A program made the translations under genes and the position numbers. A stretch of DNA of 64,000 nucleotides from positions 2,356,001 through 2,420,000 of the forward strand of contig NZ_AP019657.1 in assembly GCF_009938225.1 (NCBI RefSeq), in the 5' to 3' direction. Shown piece after piece: positions 53,970 to 64,000 of this stretch. This DNA is from Vibrio ponticus. Lineage in GTDB: Bacteria; Pseudomonadota; Gammaproteobacteria; Enterobacterales; Vibrionaceae. Below the pieces are notes generated by a model. It saw nothing but the letters and a program-made list of their open reading frames with translations, ran no database searches and was not told the origin of the DNA. Position 1 is the stretch's first letter; each line of letters starts with the position of its first letter.

Positions 53970-55016
53970 TTAAACGTTGGCAACATAACTTGGAAAGTCG
54001 ACCTTACCCCACAATCGCTCAGTCAACTGCGCAGTATCATCCCACTCACCTCGCAGTAACCACTCCACCAGCGCAGTGGCAACGTCGGGATAATCGACAC
54101 TCTCACCTGGCGCTTCATCTAACCATGCGCGTACAACCGACGCATCGAGGTATTCCATGCTCGTCGCCAAGCCGAGCGTCTCTAACGTAGCCACATTGGA
54201 GAGTTGCTCAAACTGCCCGGTTAACGGTTTGAGCAACAGTTTTTTGCCTAATGTCAGTGCTTCTGATGGCAGTTCAAAGCCACCATTGGCGATGATGCCA
54301 GAGCAGCGGTTGAGATAATGATGGAATCCTTCAAGGCTCAATGGATTAAATAGGATGTTATCTATCTGCTTGGCAGCGATAATTTGTGGATGAAAACAAA
54401 CAAAGGATTGACGAGAGAAACGCAGTAACAAATCACTGATGTCATCCAAGCTTTCAAAAGGTAGGTAAACTAAGACATAAGGCTGTGACTCAACCGACTC
54501 TCGAGTCGTGTGCACAATTGGCGGTAAGATTGGCTGGTCAAAATGATACCAGTGCAAACCGATATGACGCTGACTTGGCGCGAAGTAGCGAATCACACAT
54601 TTATCTAACCAGCTCGCCCCATGTAAAGGAACCGAATAGCGGAAAGCGTTCTGGTGGCTGATACTGATCACGGGTTTACCTTGCCATCTTGCAGCCCAAG
54701 CCGATACTGGCTCAAAATCGTTGAGAATAAGATCGTATTGAGACAGATCGAGCTGTTTTACTTCGCGATAGAACTCGCTAAGACTGTTGTTGAGTGCCGT
54801 TTTAAGGTAGCTGACTTTGCCCTTTTCGGTCGCAAAGGTTAATCCTCGCCGAGTTTGATAGTCACCAAACTCTTGCATCGAAAAATACTTATCTGCCTGT
54901 CGACCGGAAAAAAGAAAATCAACCTCTACGCCTCTTTGTTTGAGTGCCAAACACATCGCCCTTGCTCGAGCAATATGACCATTTCCTGTTCCTTGCACGC
55001 CGTATAAAATCTTCAT
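53970..55016 (-). CDS. MJ1255/VC2487 family glycosyltransferase
   Basis: A 348-residue protein of the GT-B-like MJ1255/VC2487 family, distantly related to MurG and undecaprenyl-sugar transferases. It starts with the sugar-nucleotide enzyme-like MKILYGVQGTGNGHIARARA, has DLILNDFEPVSAWAARW in the first half, and near the C-terminus has GIIANGGFELPSEALTLGK, which is the donor-binding region in related enzymes. No signal peptide or clear membrane helix is seen. It begins three bases after the PAP2 gene, so the two are probably one operon. Acceptor and donor are unknown. Confidence 0.88.
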   Translation of the reverse strand: MKILYGVQGTGNGHIARARAMCLALKQRGVEVDFLFSGRQADKYFSMQEFGDYQTRRGLTFATEKGKVSYLKTALNNSLSEFYREVKQLDLSQYDLILNDFEPVSAWAARWQGKPVISISHQNAFRYSVPLHGASWLDKCVIRYFAPSQRHIGLHWYHFDQPILPPIVHTTRESVESQPYVLVYLPFESLDDISDLLLRFSRQSFVCFHPQIIAAKQIDNILFNPLSLEGFHHYLNRCSGIIANGGFELPSEALTLGKKLLLKPLTGQFEQLSNVATLETLGLATSMEYLDASVVRAWLDEAPGESVDYPDVATALVEWLLRGEWDDTAQLTERLWGKVDFPSYVANV

Positions 55017-55019
55017 TCA

Positions 55020-55547
55020 TTACACTCCTAGCCACTGCAGTGCAGCCTTAGCACAGCTCACTCCAAGCACCGCCCCCAGCAGTACATCCGTTAAAAAATG
55101 AACACCAAGTAAAATGCGCGACACGGCAATTAAACTCGCCCAAATAAAGGTCAGTTCAGCCAGGCTTGGATAGAAACAACCCAGTAGAGTTGCCATCAAA
55201 AACGCAGCAGCAGTGTGTCCTGAGGGTAAGCTGTATCGATCGGAAGGGGTAATGAATGATGGGATTAAAGCGCTCAGTTCTTGCGGTCGACGACGCTTAA
55301 ATAAGTTTTTACTCAACCAGTAAATGGGCAGTTCAAGACTAAAAGCCATCAACCCCGCCAATAGCAATAGCTGCCCGTTCTCTCCACCAAGCCACCAAGC
55401 TAAGAGCGCAATGACCACGTATAAGTGACCATCTCCGGTATGAGATACCGCTCGGCTAATGCGGGAAATGGGATAACTAAAGCGATTTTGCAGACAAAAA
55501 AGTGAAAACGCCAAATCTAATTTGGCAATTGGTTCGATTGAACGCAT
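55020..55547 (-). CDS. PAP2-family membrane phosphatase
   Basis: A 175-residue membrane protein with the complete acid-phosphatase triad of the PAP2 family. C1 is K80xxxxxxR87P88 (KNLFKRRRP). C2 is PSGH at 108-111. C3 is S143RxxxxxH150xxxD154. Several hydrophobic helices surround these. Such enzymes remove phosphate from lipid phosphates or undecaprenyl pyrophosphate at the outer face of the inner membrane. The ATG at 55547 has AGGA upstream; a longer frame from 55607 has no ribosome binding site. Its pairing with a glycosyltransferase suggests a glycolipid or carrier-lipid role (inference). Confidence 0.9.
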   Translation of the reverse strand: MRSIEPIAKLDLAFSLFCLQNRFSYPISRISRAVSHTGDGHLYVVIALLAWWLGGENGQLLLLAGLMAFSLELPIYWLSKNLFKRRRPQELSALIPSFITPSDRYSLPSGHTAAAFLMATLLGCFYPSLAELTFIWASLIAVSRILLGVHFLTDVLLGAVLGVSCAKAALQWLGV

Positions 55548-55785
55548 GCGCAATCCTCTCTCTGATAGCACTGATTTAAAACTAAAAGAGAACAATGACA
55601 ACACCATGAAGCTTTATGGTGATTACCATGACACGACTAATACGGACTTAGTCCTAAGCCACCATTTCGCTGCGATACATTTATAAAACAAATAATTAGC
55701 AATATAGGTGGAGTAGATTCATCGCAATGAAATGTTGCACTGCGCGGAGGAGTGGAAAAAAAATGACCAATTTTGCCATTTACGG

Positions 55786-55814
55786 TTGACTCATCATGCT
55801 GAGTACGGTACTAA
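55786..55814 (+). promoter_or_regulatory. Candidate promoter of the leu operon
   Basis: TTGACT (55786-55791), a 17-base spacer and TACTAA (55809-55814). It would start transcription about 47 bases before the leader peptide ATG. The rest of the 55548-55867 gap shows no gene. Confidence 0.7.
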
Positions 55815-55867
55815 TTCTATTAACTTAAATATGTGGATTCATTAACTCTCTTAGGAAGTAGTTAACA

Positions 55868-55930
55868 ATGACAAATCATTTCTCTATCCTGCTAAGCCTC
55901 CTCCTGATCGTGAACCAATCGCGCGGGTAG
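55868..55930 (+). CDS. leuL: leu operon leader peptide
   Basis: A 20-residue open frame, MTNHFSILLSLLLIVNQSRG, with AGGAAG upstream. Five leucine codons fall within six positions (LLSLLL). This is a classic attenuation leader: when charged leucyl-tRNA is scarce the ribosome stalls on the leucine codons and prevents the downstream terminator from forming. It lies between the promoter and the attenuator, 134 bases before leuA. Confidence 0.93.
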   Translation: MTNHFSILLSLLLIVNQSRG

Positions 55931-55965
55931 GCTGTGGAAGAGAAATAACCACAACGAATTACACA

Positions 55966-55993
55966 AAACCCGCAACAAATTGCGGGTTTTTTT
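55966..55993 (+). terminator. leu operon attenuator
   Basis: AAACCCGCAA / TTGCGGGTTT with loop CAAA and a T run, 35 bases after the leader peptide stop. The leader region CGCGGGTAGGCTG and the arm CCCGC can pair in an alternative antiterminator-type or pause structure. Confidence 0.92.
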
Positions 55994-56064
55994 ATGTTCA
56001 AATACAGGAAGTAAACGTTTAAATCCCCGTAACAAGCGGATAAACGACGTATAAGGAAGCAGCT

Positions 56065-57612
56065 ATGAACGATCAGGTCATTATCTTCGACACCACATTG
56101 CGTGATGGCGAACAAGCATTGTCAGCCAGTTTGACGGTTAAAGAAAAACTGCAAATTGCTTATGCTTTAGAACGTCTGGGCGTAGACGTGATTGAAGCAG
56201 GCTTTCCAGTATCGTCCCCAGGGGATTTTGAATCGGTGCAAACCATTGCCCGTAATATCAAAAATAGCCGTGTTTGCGCACTATCTCGCGCGGTCGCTAA
56301 AGATATTGATGCGGCAGCAGAGGCGTTAAAAGTTGCCGAAGCCTTCCGTATTCACACCTTTATCTCCACGTCGACCGTTCATGTGCAAGATAAGCTACGC
56401 CGCAGTTACGATGATGTGGTAGAGATGGGCGTTAAAGCGGTAAAACATGCGCGCCAATACACCGATGATGTCGAGTTCTCCTGTGAAGATGCAGGTCGCA
56501 CACCGATCGACAATCTGTGTCGTATGGTGGAAGCCGCAATCAATGCTGGCGCAAGCACAGTCAACATTCCTGATACAGTAGGCTATACCGTACCAAATGA
56601 ATTTGGCGGCATTATCGAAACGCTATTTAACCGCGTACCCAATATCGATAAAGCCATCATCTCGGTTCACTGTCATGACGATTTAGGTATGTCGGTTGCA
56701 AACTCAATTGCAGCCGTTCAAGCGGGCGCGCGCCAAATTGAAGGCACCATTAATGGTATTGGTGAACGCGCAGGTAACTGCTCGCTAGAAGAGATCGCAA
56801 TGATCCTTAAAACTCGCCAAGAGCTACTTGGTGTACATACCGGAATTAAACACGACGAAATCCACCGCACCAGCAAGTTGGTCAGCCAACTATGCAACAT
56901 GCCGATCCAGAGTAATAAAGCCATTGTTGGCGCCAATGCATTTAGCCACTCTTCCGGTATCCACCAAGACGGCATGTTAAAGAACAAAAACACTTACGAG
57001 ATCATGACGCCAGAGTCGATTGGTCTGAAAAATCAGGCGCTAAACTTAACCTCTCGTAGTGGCCGTGCGGCAGTGAAAAGCCATATGGATGCAATGGGTT
57101 ATAAAGAAGACGAATATAACTTAGATGCGTTATACGCAGATTTCTTGAAACTAGCCGACCGTAAAGGGCAAGTGTTCGACTACGACCTAGAAGCGCTAAT
57201 GCACTTCTCTAACCTGCGTGAAGAAGACGACTTCTACAAATTAAACTACCTAAGCGTCCAGTCAGGTAGTGTGATGGCGACAACCAGCATCAAGATCCAA
57301 TGTGGTGATACAGAGAAGAGTGAAGCAGCCGTGGGCAATGGTCCAGTCGATGCTCTTTACCAATGTATTTATCGTGTGACGGGCTACGACATTGTTTTGG
57401 ATAAGTTCGATCTAACCGCCAAAGGCGAAGGTGAAGATGGTTTAGGTCAAGCTGACATCATCGCTAACTATAAAGGTCGTAAGTACCATGGTACCGGCGT
57501 CTCGACCGACATCGTTGAAGCATCAGGACAAGCATTGCTACACGTAATTAATAGCATCCACCGCGCTGATGAAATCGAGCAGATGAAGCAAAAGAAGATC
57601 GCCACTGTATAG
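56065..57612 (+). CDS. leuA: 2-isopropylmalate synthase
   Basis: First step of leucine synthesis: acetyl-CoA plus 2-ketoisovalerate gives 2-isopropylmalate. The 515-residue protein has the metal-binding [15 protein letters not shown] at 8-22, [13 protein letters not shown], and [14 protein letters not shown]. The C-terminal LeuA dimer domain binds leucine for feedback inhibition. AAGGAAG precedes the ATG. A perfect palindrome TAAACGTTTA sits at 56012-56021, between the attenuator and the ribosome binding site; its role is unknown. Confidence 0.98.
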   Translation: MNDQVIIFDTTLRDGEQALSASLTVKEKLQIAYALERLGVDVIEAGFPVSSPGDFESVQTIARNIKNSRVCALSRAVAKDIDAAAEALKVAEAFRIHTFISTSTVHVQDKLRRSYDDVVEMGVKAVKHARQYTDDVEFSCEDAGRTPIDNLCRMVEAAINAGASTVNIPDTVGYTVPNEFGGIIETLFNRVPNIDKAIISVHCHDDLGMSVANSIAAVQAGARQIEGTINGIGERAGNCSLEEIAMILKTRQELLGVHTGIKHDEIHRTSKLVSQLCNMPIQSNKAIVGANAFSHSSGIHQDGMLKNKNTYEIMTPESIGLKNQALNLTSRSGRAAVKSHMDAMGYKEDEYNLDALYADFLKLADRKGQVFDYDLEALMHFSNLREEDDFYKLNYLSVQSGSVMATTSIKIQCGDTEKSEAAVGNGPVDALYQCIYRVTGYDIVLDKFDLTAKGEGEDGLGQADIIANYKGRKYHGTGVSTDIVEASGQALLHVINSIHRADEIEQMKQKKIATV

Positions 57613-57683
57613 GATGACAACCAAACGCTGCCTGTCGCGGCGTTTGAATAAATTAAAAAAGCAGCACAACGCAAAAAAGTTAA

Positions 57684-58784
<1,101 letters not shown>

Positions 58785-58807
58785 TAATTACACGGAAGTA
58801 AATGAGT

Positions 58808-60208
58808 ATGGGTAAAACGCTATATCAAAAAGTCTACGACGCGCACGTTGCCGTCGCAGCTGAGGGTGAAAACCCGATTTTGTATATTGACCGACATTTA
58901 GTCCATGAGGTGACATCACCACAAGCGTTTGATGGGCTGCGCGAAAAAGGACGTAAAGTACGTCAAGTAAGCAAGACCTTCGCCACTATGGACCACAACG
59001 TATCAACCACAACCAAAGATATTAATGCTTCAGGGGAAATGGCGCGTATCCAGATGGAAACGCTGTCTAAAAACTGTGAAGAGTTCGGGGTTACGCTTTA
59101 CGATATCAATCACAAATACCAGGGCATTGTCCATGTTATGGGACCAGAGCTAGGTATTACCCTACCAGGTATGACGATCGTCTGCGGCGACTCTCACACT
59201 GCCACTCATGGTGCCTTTGGTTCACTGGCGTTTGGTATCGGTACCTCAGAAGTAGAACACGTACTGGCGACTCAGACGCTTAAACAAGCTCGTGCAAAAA
59301 CCATGAAGATCGAAGTACAAGGTAAAGTTGCAGCGGGGATCACGGCCAAAGACATCGTACTGGCCATAATCGGTAAAACCACTGCCGCTGGCGGTACTGG
59401 CTATGTGGTTGAGTTCTGCGGTGAAGCCATCCGCGACTTAACCATGGAAGGTCGTATGACCGTATGTAACATGGCGATCGAGTTAGGTGCAAAAGCGGGT
59501 CTTATCGCACCAGATGACACTACGTTTGAATACATCAAAGGTCGTAAGTTTGCACCAACCGGTGCCGATTGGGATGCGGCGGTTGAATACTGGCAAACCC
59601 TACGTACTGACGATGATGCTGAGTTTGATGCAGTCGTTACCCTACAAGCAGCAGATATCAAACCGCAAGTTACTTGGGGTACTAACCCAGGACAAGTAAT
59701 CGCAGTAGATGCACCAATTCCAGCCCCGACCAGTTTCGCTGATCCGGTTGAAAAAGCTTCGGCAGAGAAAGCGCTGGCGTACATGGGGTTGGAAGCTGGT
59801 AAGTCACTGTCTGACTACTCGGTTGATAAAGTATTTGTTGGCTCTTGTACCAACTCACGGATTGAAGATATGCGTGCTGCTGCGGCTGTCGCCAAAGGAC
59901 GTAAAGTCGCGTCACATGTACAAGCGTTAATTGTTCCTGGCTCAGAGCAAGTCAAAGCACAAGCAGAAGCGGAAGGTCTAGATACTATATTTAAAGAAGC
60001 GGGTTTTGAATGGCGCCTGCCAGGATGCTCGATGTGTTTAGCAATGAATAACGACCGATTAGGACCTCATGAGCGCTGCGCTTCAACTTCAAACCGTAAC
60101 TTTGAAGGTCGCCAAGGTCGTGATGGTCGCACCCATCTAGTCAGCCCTGCTATGGCTGCGGCTGCGGCGATTGCTGGTCACTTTGTTGATATTCGTGAGT
60201 TGGACTAA
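58808..60208 (+). CDS. leuC: 3-isopropylmalate dehydratase large subunit
   Basis: With LeuD, isomerises 2- to 3-isopropylmalate; it carries a [4Fe-4S] cluster. Cluster ligands are visible as the Cys in [12 protein letters not shown] and the two in [10 protein letters not shown]. If translation starts at ATG 58808 these are Cys347, 407 and 410, the same numbers as in E. coli, and the length is 466 residues. An ATG at 58802 is also in frame and closer to the GGAAG site, so the start is not certain. It is the third gene of the leu operon. Confidence 0.97.
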   Translation: MGKTLYQKVYDAHVAVAAEGENPILYIDRHLVHEVTSPQAFDGLREKGRKVRQVSKTFATMDHNVSTTTKDINASGEMARIQMETLSKNCEEFGVTLYDINHKYQGIVHVMGPELGITLPGMTIVCGDSHTATHGAFGSLAFGIGTSEVEHVLATQTLKQARAKTMKIEVQGKVAAGITAKDIVLAIIGKTTAAGGTGYVVEFCGEAIRDLTMEGRMTVCNMAIELGAKAGLIAPDDTTFEYIKGRKFAPTGADWDAAVEYWQTLRTDDDAEFDAVVTLQAADIKPQVTWGTNPGQVIAVDAPIPAPTSFADPVEKASAEKALAYMGLEAGKSLSDYSVDKVFVGSCTNSRIEDMRAAAAVAKGRKVASHVQALIVPGSEQVKAQAEAEGLDTIFKEAGFEWRLPGCSMCLAMNNDRLGPHERCASTSNRNFEGRQGRDGRTHLVSPAMAAAAAIAGHFVDIRELD

Positions 60209-60220
60209 GGAGAATCAAAC

Positions 60221-60823
60221 ATGTCAGGTTTTAAACAGCACACAGGCTTGGTTGTTCCTCTAGATGCAGCGAACGTTGATACCGATGCGATTATTCCTAA
60301 GCAATTTCTCCAGAAAGTATCACGCTTAGGTTTCGGCAAACACCTATTTCATGACTGGCGCTTTCTTGATGACGCAGGCGAGCAACCAAACTCTGAGTTT
60401 GTAATGAATGCACCACGCTATCAAGGCGCGTCAATTCTGCTTGCACGTGAAAACTTTGGCTGTGGATCTTCGCGCGAACACGCGCCATGGGCACTTGCTG
60501 ATTACGGTATAAAAGCGATGATCGCGCCAAGCTTTGCCGATATCTTCTACGGCAACTCGATCAACAACCAAATGGTACCAGTGCGCTTGACTGAGCAAGA
60601 AGTCGATGAAATCTTCCAATTTGTTGATGCTAACGAAGGCGCGCAAGTAGAAGTGGATCTTGAAGCCAATGTAGTAAGAGCAAATGGCAAAGAATACCGC
60701 TTTGAAATCGATAGCTTCCGTCGCCATTGCCTACTAAATGGCTTAGACAACATCGGGCTGACCTTGCAGCACGAAGATAAAATCGCCGAGTACGAAAGTA
60801 ACATTCCAAGCTTTTTAGCTTAA
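60221..60823 (+). CDS. leuD: 3-isopropylmalate dehydratase small subunit
   Basis: Swivelling aconitase-like subunit that completes the active site with LeuC. The 200-residue protein has [13 protein letters not shown] at the N-terminus and the substrate-binding loop [15 protein letters not shown]. An AAGGAG site precedes the ATG, and it follows leuC by 12 bp. A strong terminator ends the operon. Confidence 0.98.
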   Translation: MSGFKQHTGLVVPLDAANVDTDAIIPKQFLQKVSRLGFGKHLFHDWRFLDDAGEQPNSEFVMNAPRYQGASILLARENFGCGSSREHAPWALADYGIKAMIAPSFADIFYGNSINNQMVPVRLTEQEVDEIFQFVDANEGAQVEVDLEANVVRANGKEYRFEIDSFRRHCLLNGLDNIGLTLQHEDKIAEYESNIPSFLA

Positions 60824-60832
60824 GTGGAACGT

Positions 60833-60860
60833 AAAAAGGTTGGCAGTTGCCAACCTTTTT
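60833..60860 (+). terminator. Rho-independent terminator of the leu operon
   Basis: AAAAAGGTTGGCA / TGCCAACCTTTTT perfect stem with a two-base loop, followed by T. Confidence 0.93.
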
Positions 60861-60932
60861 TGTGTCATTTGAAATATTTACTTCTTGGTGTAGGTCTAAT
60901 AGATAACGTGTTCAAAAGATTGAGTAATATCC

Positions 60933-61715
60933 ATGGCTAGATTCGCTATTGTTACCCTTGCACTATTTTCATTGCCACTTTACGCCGCGCCAGAGGCGAA
61001 ACTTTGGAGTTATTGGCAGCAAAGCAATGAAAGCAATTCTGCGGAGATCTCCCATCAAGCTTGGCAAGAGATCCTAAATCGCTATATATCAAAACAAGGT
61101 GAACACAATCTGTTTGCCTATTCAGCAGTCTCACAAGATGATGATGCCAAACTGGACGGTTACTTAAACCAAATGGCACAACTCAATCCACTGCAATACT
61201 CCAAAGACGAGCAGTATGCCTATTGGGTTAACCTCTACAATGCGATCACTGTCGACCTTATCTTAGAAGAATATCCGGTGAAATCGATTACCAAGCTTGG
61301 TGGTTTGTTTAGTTTTGGTCCATGGGATGAGGAGGTCATTACCATTAACGGCAAAACCATCACACTTAATGATATTGAACACCGTATCCTGCGCCCAATC
61401 TGGCAAGATCCGCGCACTCATTACGCTGTAAACTGCGCCAGCCTAGGTTGCCCGAACCTTCAGCAACAAGCGTTTAGTGCAAACAACACTGAGCAGTTAC
61501 TTGAAAAGGCGGCGATAAGCTTCATCAACAGTAACAAAGGCGCGCAGATTGAAGGTAACAAACTCATCGTCTCTTCAATTTATGATTGGTTTGCGGAAGA
61601 CTTTACGGTGGATGGTGGGGTAAGAGCACATCTAGAGCAATATCGCCCACAGCTTCAAAGTGCACCAAGCAAAATTGACTATGAGTATGACTGGTCACTT
61701 AACGAAAAACGTTAG
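60933..61715 (+). CDS. DUF547 domain exported protein
   Basis: A 260-residue secreted or periplasmic protein. Residues 1-18 form a signal peptide ending LYA. The DUF547 domain spans most of the rest, with QYAYWVNLYNAITVDLILEE, SFGPWDEEVITINGKTITLN and the cysteine-containing HYAVNCASLGCPNLQ. Some authors place DUF547 near the papain/transglutaminase superfamily, but no enzyme activity is established. It has its own weak ribosome binding site after the leu terminator. It converges with the rRNA operon, and its stop codon is directly followed by a duplicated rRNA-operon tail. Confidence 0.88.
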   Translation: MARFAIVTLALFSLPLYAAPEAKLWSYWQQSNESNSAEISHQAWQEILNRYISKQGEHNLFAYSAVSQDDDAKLDGYLNQMAQLNPLQYSKDEQYAYWVNLYNAITVDLILEEYPVKSITKLGGLFSFGPWDEEVITINGKTITLNDIEHRILRPIWQDPRTHYAVNCASLGCPNLQQQAFSANNTEQLLEKAAISFINSNKGAQIEGNKLIVSSIYDWFAEDFTVDGGVRAHLEQYRPQLQSAPSKIDYEYDWSLNEKR

Positions 61716-61806
61716 TCGCTGAAACGAAAAAGCCCCGACCGAATGGTGGGGACGCCTAGTCCAGGGCTCTAAAATATTACCTGGCGATGTCCTACTCTTG
61801 CATGGG
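61716..61806 (-). repeat. Duplicated tail of the rRNA operon: terminator plus a 5S 3'-end fragment
   Basis: The block from CGCTGAAACG through the terminator arms to the 5S 3' end (61778-61806) repeats what is found at 61883-61965, in the same orientation about 166 bp away. Only about 30 bases of 5S sequence remain in this copy; the body is replaced by unrelated sequence including TGGTTCGACAC twice (61814 and 61830). It looks like a decayed second 5S gene at the end of the operon, or a tandem duplication of the tail. Confidence 0.75.
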
Positions 61807-61898
61807 CGATGCGTGGTTCGACACTTCGATGGTTCGACACATCGACGTTTCGCAAACACACACTGCCTCTCCAAGTTATAACTCGCTGAAACGAAAAA

Positions 61899-61922
61899 AG
61901 CCCCGACCGATTGGTCAGGGCT
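61899..61922 (-). terminator. rRNA operon terminator after 5S
   Basis: AGCCCCGACC / GGTCAGGGCT stem (one G-T pair) followed on the minus strand by TTTTTCGTTTC. A related but altered stem lies at 61731-61769 in the duplicated block. Confidence 0.85.
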
Positions 61923-61931
61923 CTAAAATGT

Positions 61932-62050
61932 TACCTGGCGATGTCCTACTCTCACATGGGGAAGCCCCACACTACCATCGGCGCTACTTCGTTTCACTTC
62001 TGAGTTCGGCATGGAATCAGGTGGGTCCAAAGCGCTATGGCCATCGAGAA
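61932..62050 (-). rRNA. rrf: 5S ribosomal RNA (5' strand of helix I looks atypical)
   Basis: Recognised by the minus-strand segments CCATAGCG, GGACCCACCTGATTCC, CCGAACTCAGAAGTGAAACG, GCGCCGATGGTAGTGTGGGG and GAGAGTAGGACATCGCCAGG. The 3' arm of helix I (CGCCAGG) is intact. The 5' arm should read TGCCTGGCGA-like before CCATAGCG, but here it reads TTCTCGATGG. The normal helix I cannot form; only a shorter CGATG with CATCG pairing is possible. The ends are therefore estimated from the 5S length. Confidence 0.88.
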
Positions 62051-62156
62051 AAATTCTTTAATCTGGAAAGCTGATTTCTCTTATATAAAGAGTGTGTTCT
62101 CTACACAATCAAGTTTTGTTCTTTCTTTGAGTCCATCAAAACCCCTTGGGTGTTGT

Positions 62157-64000
<1,844 letters not shown>

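Noticed and set aside
53970..55547. PAP2 and glycosyltransferase genes considered as horizontally acquired
   Set aside because: Base composition and codon use look like the neighbours, and there are no mobile-element remains or flanking repeats.
56012..56021. Palindrome TAAACGTTTA before leuA considered as a LacI-family operator
   Set aside because: Ten bases of simple symmetry are too little to assign to any regulator; it is mentioned only within the leuA entry.

Overview
The window is a stretch of chromosome from a member of the Vibrionaceae, most likely a Vibrio; I cannot name the species. The evidence is the gene order (relA-mazG-pyrG-eno; acpS-pdxJ-recO-era-rnc-lepB-lepA-rseCBA-rpoE; zapA-ssrS-fau-rpiA-serA; leuO-leuABCD), protein sequences close to Vibrio families, and Vibrio-type intergenic repeats. 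Nearly all of it is core housekeeping DNA. I see no prophage, integrative element, CRISPR array, toxin-antitoxin or defence island, tRNA gene or intact insertion sequence.

Layout. 1-4.2 kb: hldE (cut by the left edge) and glnE, leftward. 4.4-11.2 kb: a chemotaxis receptor, a potassium-channel-like protein, a CYTH-CHAD triphosphatase, a DUF47 regulator with a Pit phosphate transporter, and an SH3 protein of the YgiM type. 11.3-15 kb: gspB-gspA (exeBA), divergent from cca. 15-15.5 kb: a repeat-rich gap containing a broken second copy of the eno 3' end. 15.5-23.8 kb, leftward: rlmD, relA, mazG, pyrG, eno, with a block of palindromic repeats between relA and mazG. 24-26.8 kb: barA/varS, rightward. 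26.9-36.1 kb, leftward: rpoE-rseA-rseB-rseC, lepA, lepB-rnc-era, recO-pdxJ-acpS. 36.4-40.4 kb: nadB, the sdhE-ygfX pair, ygfZ and a YbaK-type deacylase. 40.4-41.2 kb: a gap with an orphan terminator (possible small RNA) and a 68-residue protein of unknown function. 41.3-48 kb: ygfB-ubiH-ubiI leftward; zapA, 6S RNA, fau, rpiA and serA rightward. 48-53.7 kb, leftward: ilvI-ilvH, a long-chain acyl-CoA ligase, leuO. 54-55.5 kb: a PAP2 phosphatase and an MJ1255-type glycosyltransferase. 55.8-60.8 kb: the leu operon with promoter, leader peptide, attenuator and leuABCD. 60.9-61.7 kb: a DUF547 protein. 61.7 kb to the right edge: the end of an rRNA operon on the minus strand (5S, then 23S running off the edge).

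How the genes work together. The sigma-E operon answers envelope stress. relA, barA and 6S RNA are global regulators of nutrient and growth-phase responses. leuO, leuABCD and ilvIH form a branched-chain amino acid block. serA, rpiA and fau serve serine, pentose-phosphate and one-carbon metabolism. ubiH, ubiI, nadB and sdhE serve the respiratory chain and redox cofactors.

The unusual material is mostly non-coding: tandem and palindromic repeats beside eno and mazG, a degenerate duplicate of the eno 3' end, a duplicated 5S tail, a 5S gene whose 5' strand does not match its 3' strand, an orphan terminator, and several leader structures. I found nothing that convincingly amounts to a new multi-gene system.
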